Source: an uncultured Eubacterium sp.
Lineage (GTDB): Bacteria; Bacillota; Clostridia; Oscillospirales; Acutalibacteraceae
Direction of reading: 5' to 3'
Assembly (NCBI GenBank): GCA_902462495.1
Contig: CABQCC010000096.1
Span: 1 to 5,685 of the forward strand
Length of the DNA stretch: 5,685 bases
In this document: positions 4,985-5,685 of the stretch, one piece after another
Numbering within the stretch: position 1 is the first letter of the stretch
How the letters are laid out: every line of letters starts with the position of its first letter
The notes under the pieces: generated by a model
The model's database searches: none
Told to the model about the DNA's origin: nothing
The model's input: the letters and a program-made list of their open reading frames with translations, nothing else
Translations under genes and position numbers: made by a program

Positions 4985-5685
4985 TTAATCGTCATCATCG
5001 GAGGACAAGCGAAGAACTGCCATAAAGGCTTCTTGCGGAACTTCAACAGAGCCGAACTGGCGCATACGCTTTTTACCCTCTTTTTGCTTTTCAAGGAGTT
5101 TCTTTTTACGGGTTACATCACCGCCGTAGCACTTTGCAAGTACATCCTTGCGGAGCGCCTTAACAGTTTCTCTTGCGATAACCTTACCGCCGATTGCAAC
5201 CTGAATAGGAACTTCAAACAAATGACGAGGAATATATTTTTTGAGTTGTTCTGCAATTCTTCTTGCACGGGAATATGCTTTTTCTCGGTGAATGATGAAT
5301 GAAAGTGCGTCAATAATATCACCGTTAAGCATTACATCAACCTTAACAAGGTCGGACTTTCTGTAATCTTTCATTTCATAATCAAAAGAAGCATAGCCTC
5401 TTGTTCTTGATTTGAGTGCATCGAAGAAATCGTAAATAATTTCATTAAGCGGAAGTTCATAATGAATATCAACTCTGTCGGGAGTGATATAGTTCATATT
5501 CTTGAATATTCCACGCTTGTCCTGACACATATCCATAACAGTGCCGACAAACTCGCTCGGCACAAAAATATGTGCATCTGCAAACGGTTCTTCACAGTAA
5601 TCAATATATGCAGGGTCGGGATAATTTGTCGGGTTATCAATCTCAACCATTGTGCCGTCGGTGAGATAAATCTTATATACATTAT
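4985..5685 (-). CDS. lepA: Elongation factor 4 (LepA), C-terminal part
   Basis: This is the last 233 residues of the roughly 600-residue ribosome-associated GTPase EF-4, which binds the ribosome and affects elongation/initiation under stress. The gene enters from the right edge without a start in the window; the ATG at 5650 is internal (NPTNYPDP just after it is mid-protein). The GTPase domain lies outside. What is seen is the EF-G-like domain, with EEPFADAHIFVP, CQDKRG and GYASFDYE, followed by the LepA-specific C-terminal domain with FEVPIQ, LAKCYGGD, LEKQKEGKKRM and GSVEVPQEAFMAVL. The protein ends in four Asp before TAA (4985-4987). The diagnostic C-terminal domain excludes EF-G and TypA. 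No frameshift or missing segment is visible in this part. Confidence 0.97.
   Translation of the reverse strand, partial: NVYKIYLTDGTMVEIDNPTNYPDPAYIDYCEEPFADAHIFVPSEFVGTVMDMCQDKRGIFKNMNYITPDRVDIHYELPLNEIIYDFFDALKSRTRGYASFDYEMKDYRKSDLVKVDVMLNGDIIDALSFIIHREKAYSRARRIAEQLKKYIPRHLFEVPIQVAIGGKVIARETVKALRKDVLAKCYGGDVTRKKKLLEKQKEGKKRMRQFGSVEVPQEAFMAVLRLSSDDDD

Noticed and set aside
4867..5094. A longer 75-codon version of the small minus-strand ORF starting inside lepA
   Set aside because: Its first part overlaps lepA in another frame and is Lys/Arg-rich out-of-frame sequence. Only the internal ATG at 4962 has a proper ribosome site.
1..5685. tRNA, rRNA, CRISPR array or insertion sequence
   Set aside because: No cloverleaf, conserved rRNA stretch, regularly spaced direct repeats, transposase motif or terminal repeats were seen on either strand.

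Overview
The window reads as a chromosomal segment from a Clostridia-class Bacillota, probably a gut-type, Ruminococcaceae-like anaerobe. The grounds are a SCIFF peptide with its radical SAM maturase (a pair characteristic of Clostridia), a short Firmicutes-type Orn/Lys/Arg decarboxylase, moderately low GC, and repeated GAGGTG-type Shine-Dalgarno sites. Genus cannot be set from the sequence.

Left part (1-2477): an exodeoxyribonuclease III gene on the minus strand runs to the left edge and ends early at a stop at 3-5. It diverges from a two-gene unit on the plus strand: an unidentified six-helix membrane protein (623-1177) and a PLP-dependent Orn/Lys/Arg-type decarboxylase (1161-2477). These two overlap by 17 bases, and the decarboxylase starts at TTG behind a strong ribosome site. 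The two divergent promoters appear to share one palindromic -35 hexamer, TTGCAA at 565-570, with a perfect TATAAT 17 bases away on each side.

Centre (2457-4201): a ranthipeptide locus. A promoter matching the consensus exactly (TTGACA, 17 bases, TATAAT) sits across the end of the decarboxylase gene and reads into a 48-residue SCIFF precursor (2518-2664). An intrinsic terminator lies between the precursor and its 464-residue radical SAM/SPASM maturase (2741-4135), a layout expected to give much more peptide than enzyme. The maturase keeps all recognisable cluster cysteines, but the precursor has Ser at both positions (32 and 37) that carry the thioether link in studied SCIFF peptides, and it has an extra Cys at 13. 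This is the most interesting point in the window.

Right part (4158-5685): a two-way terminator separates scfB from a convergent, markedly AT-rich gene for a small P-loop kinase-like protein (4204-4758, minus). Upstream of it on the same strand are the 3' end of lepA (EF-4, entering from the right edge), a possible 31-codon small ORF with a good ribosome site, nested inverted repeats, and a terminator whose three wobble pairs show that it works in the minus direction. This stretch is either the tail of the lepA transcript with a small gene, or an attenuator-like leader for the kinase gene.

There are no tRNA or rRNA genes, no CRISPR array and no insertion sequence in the window.
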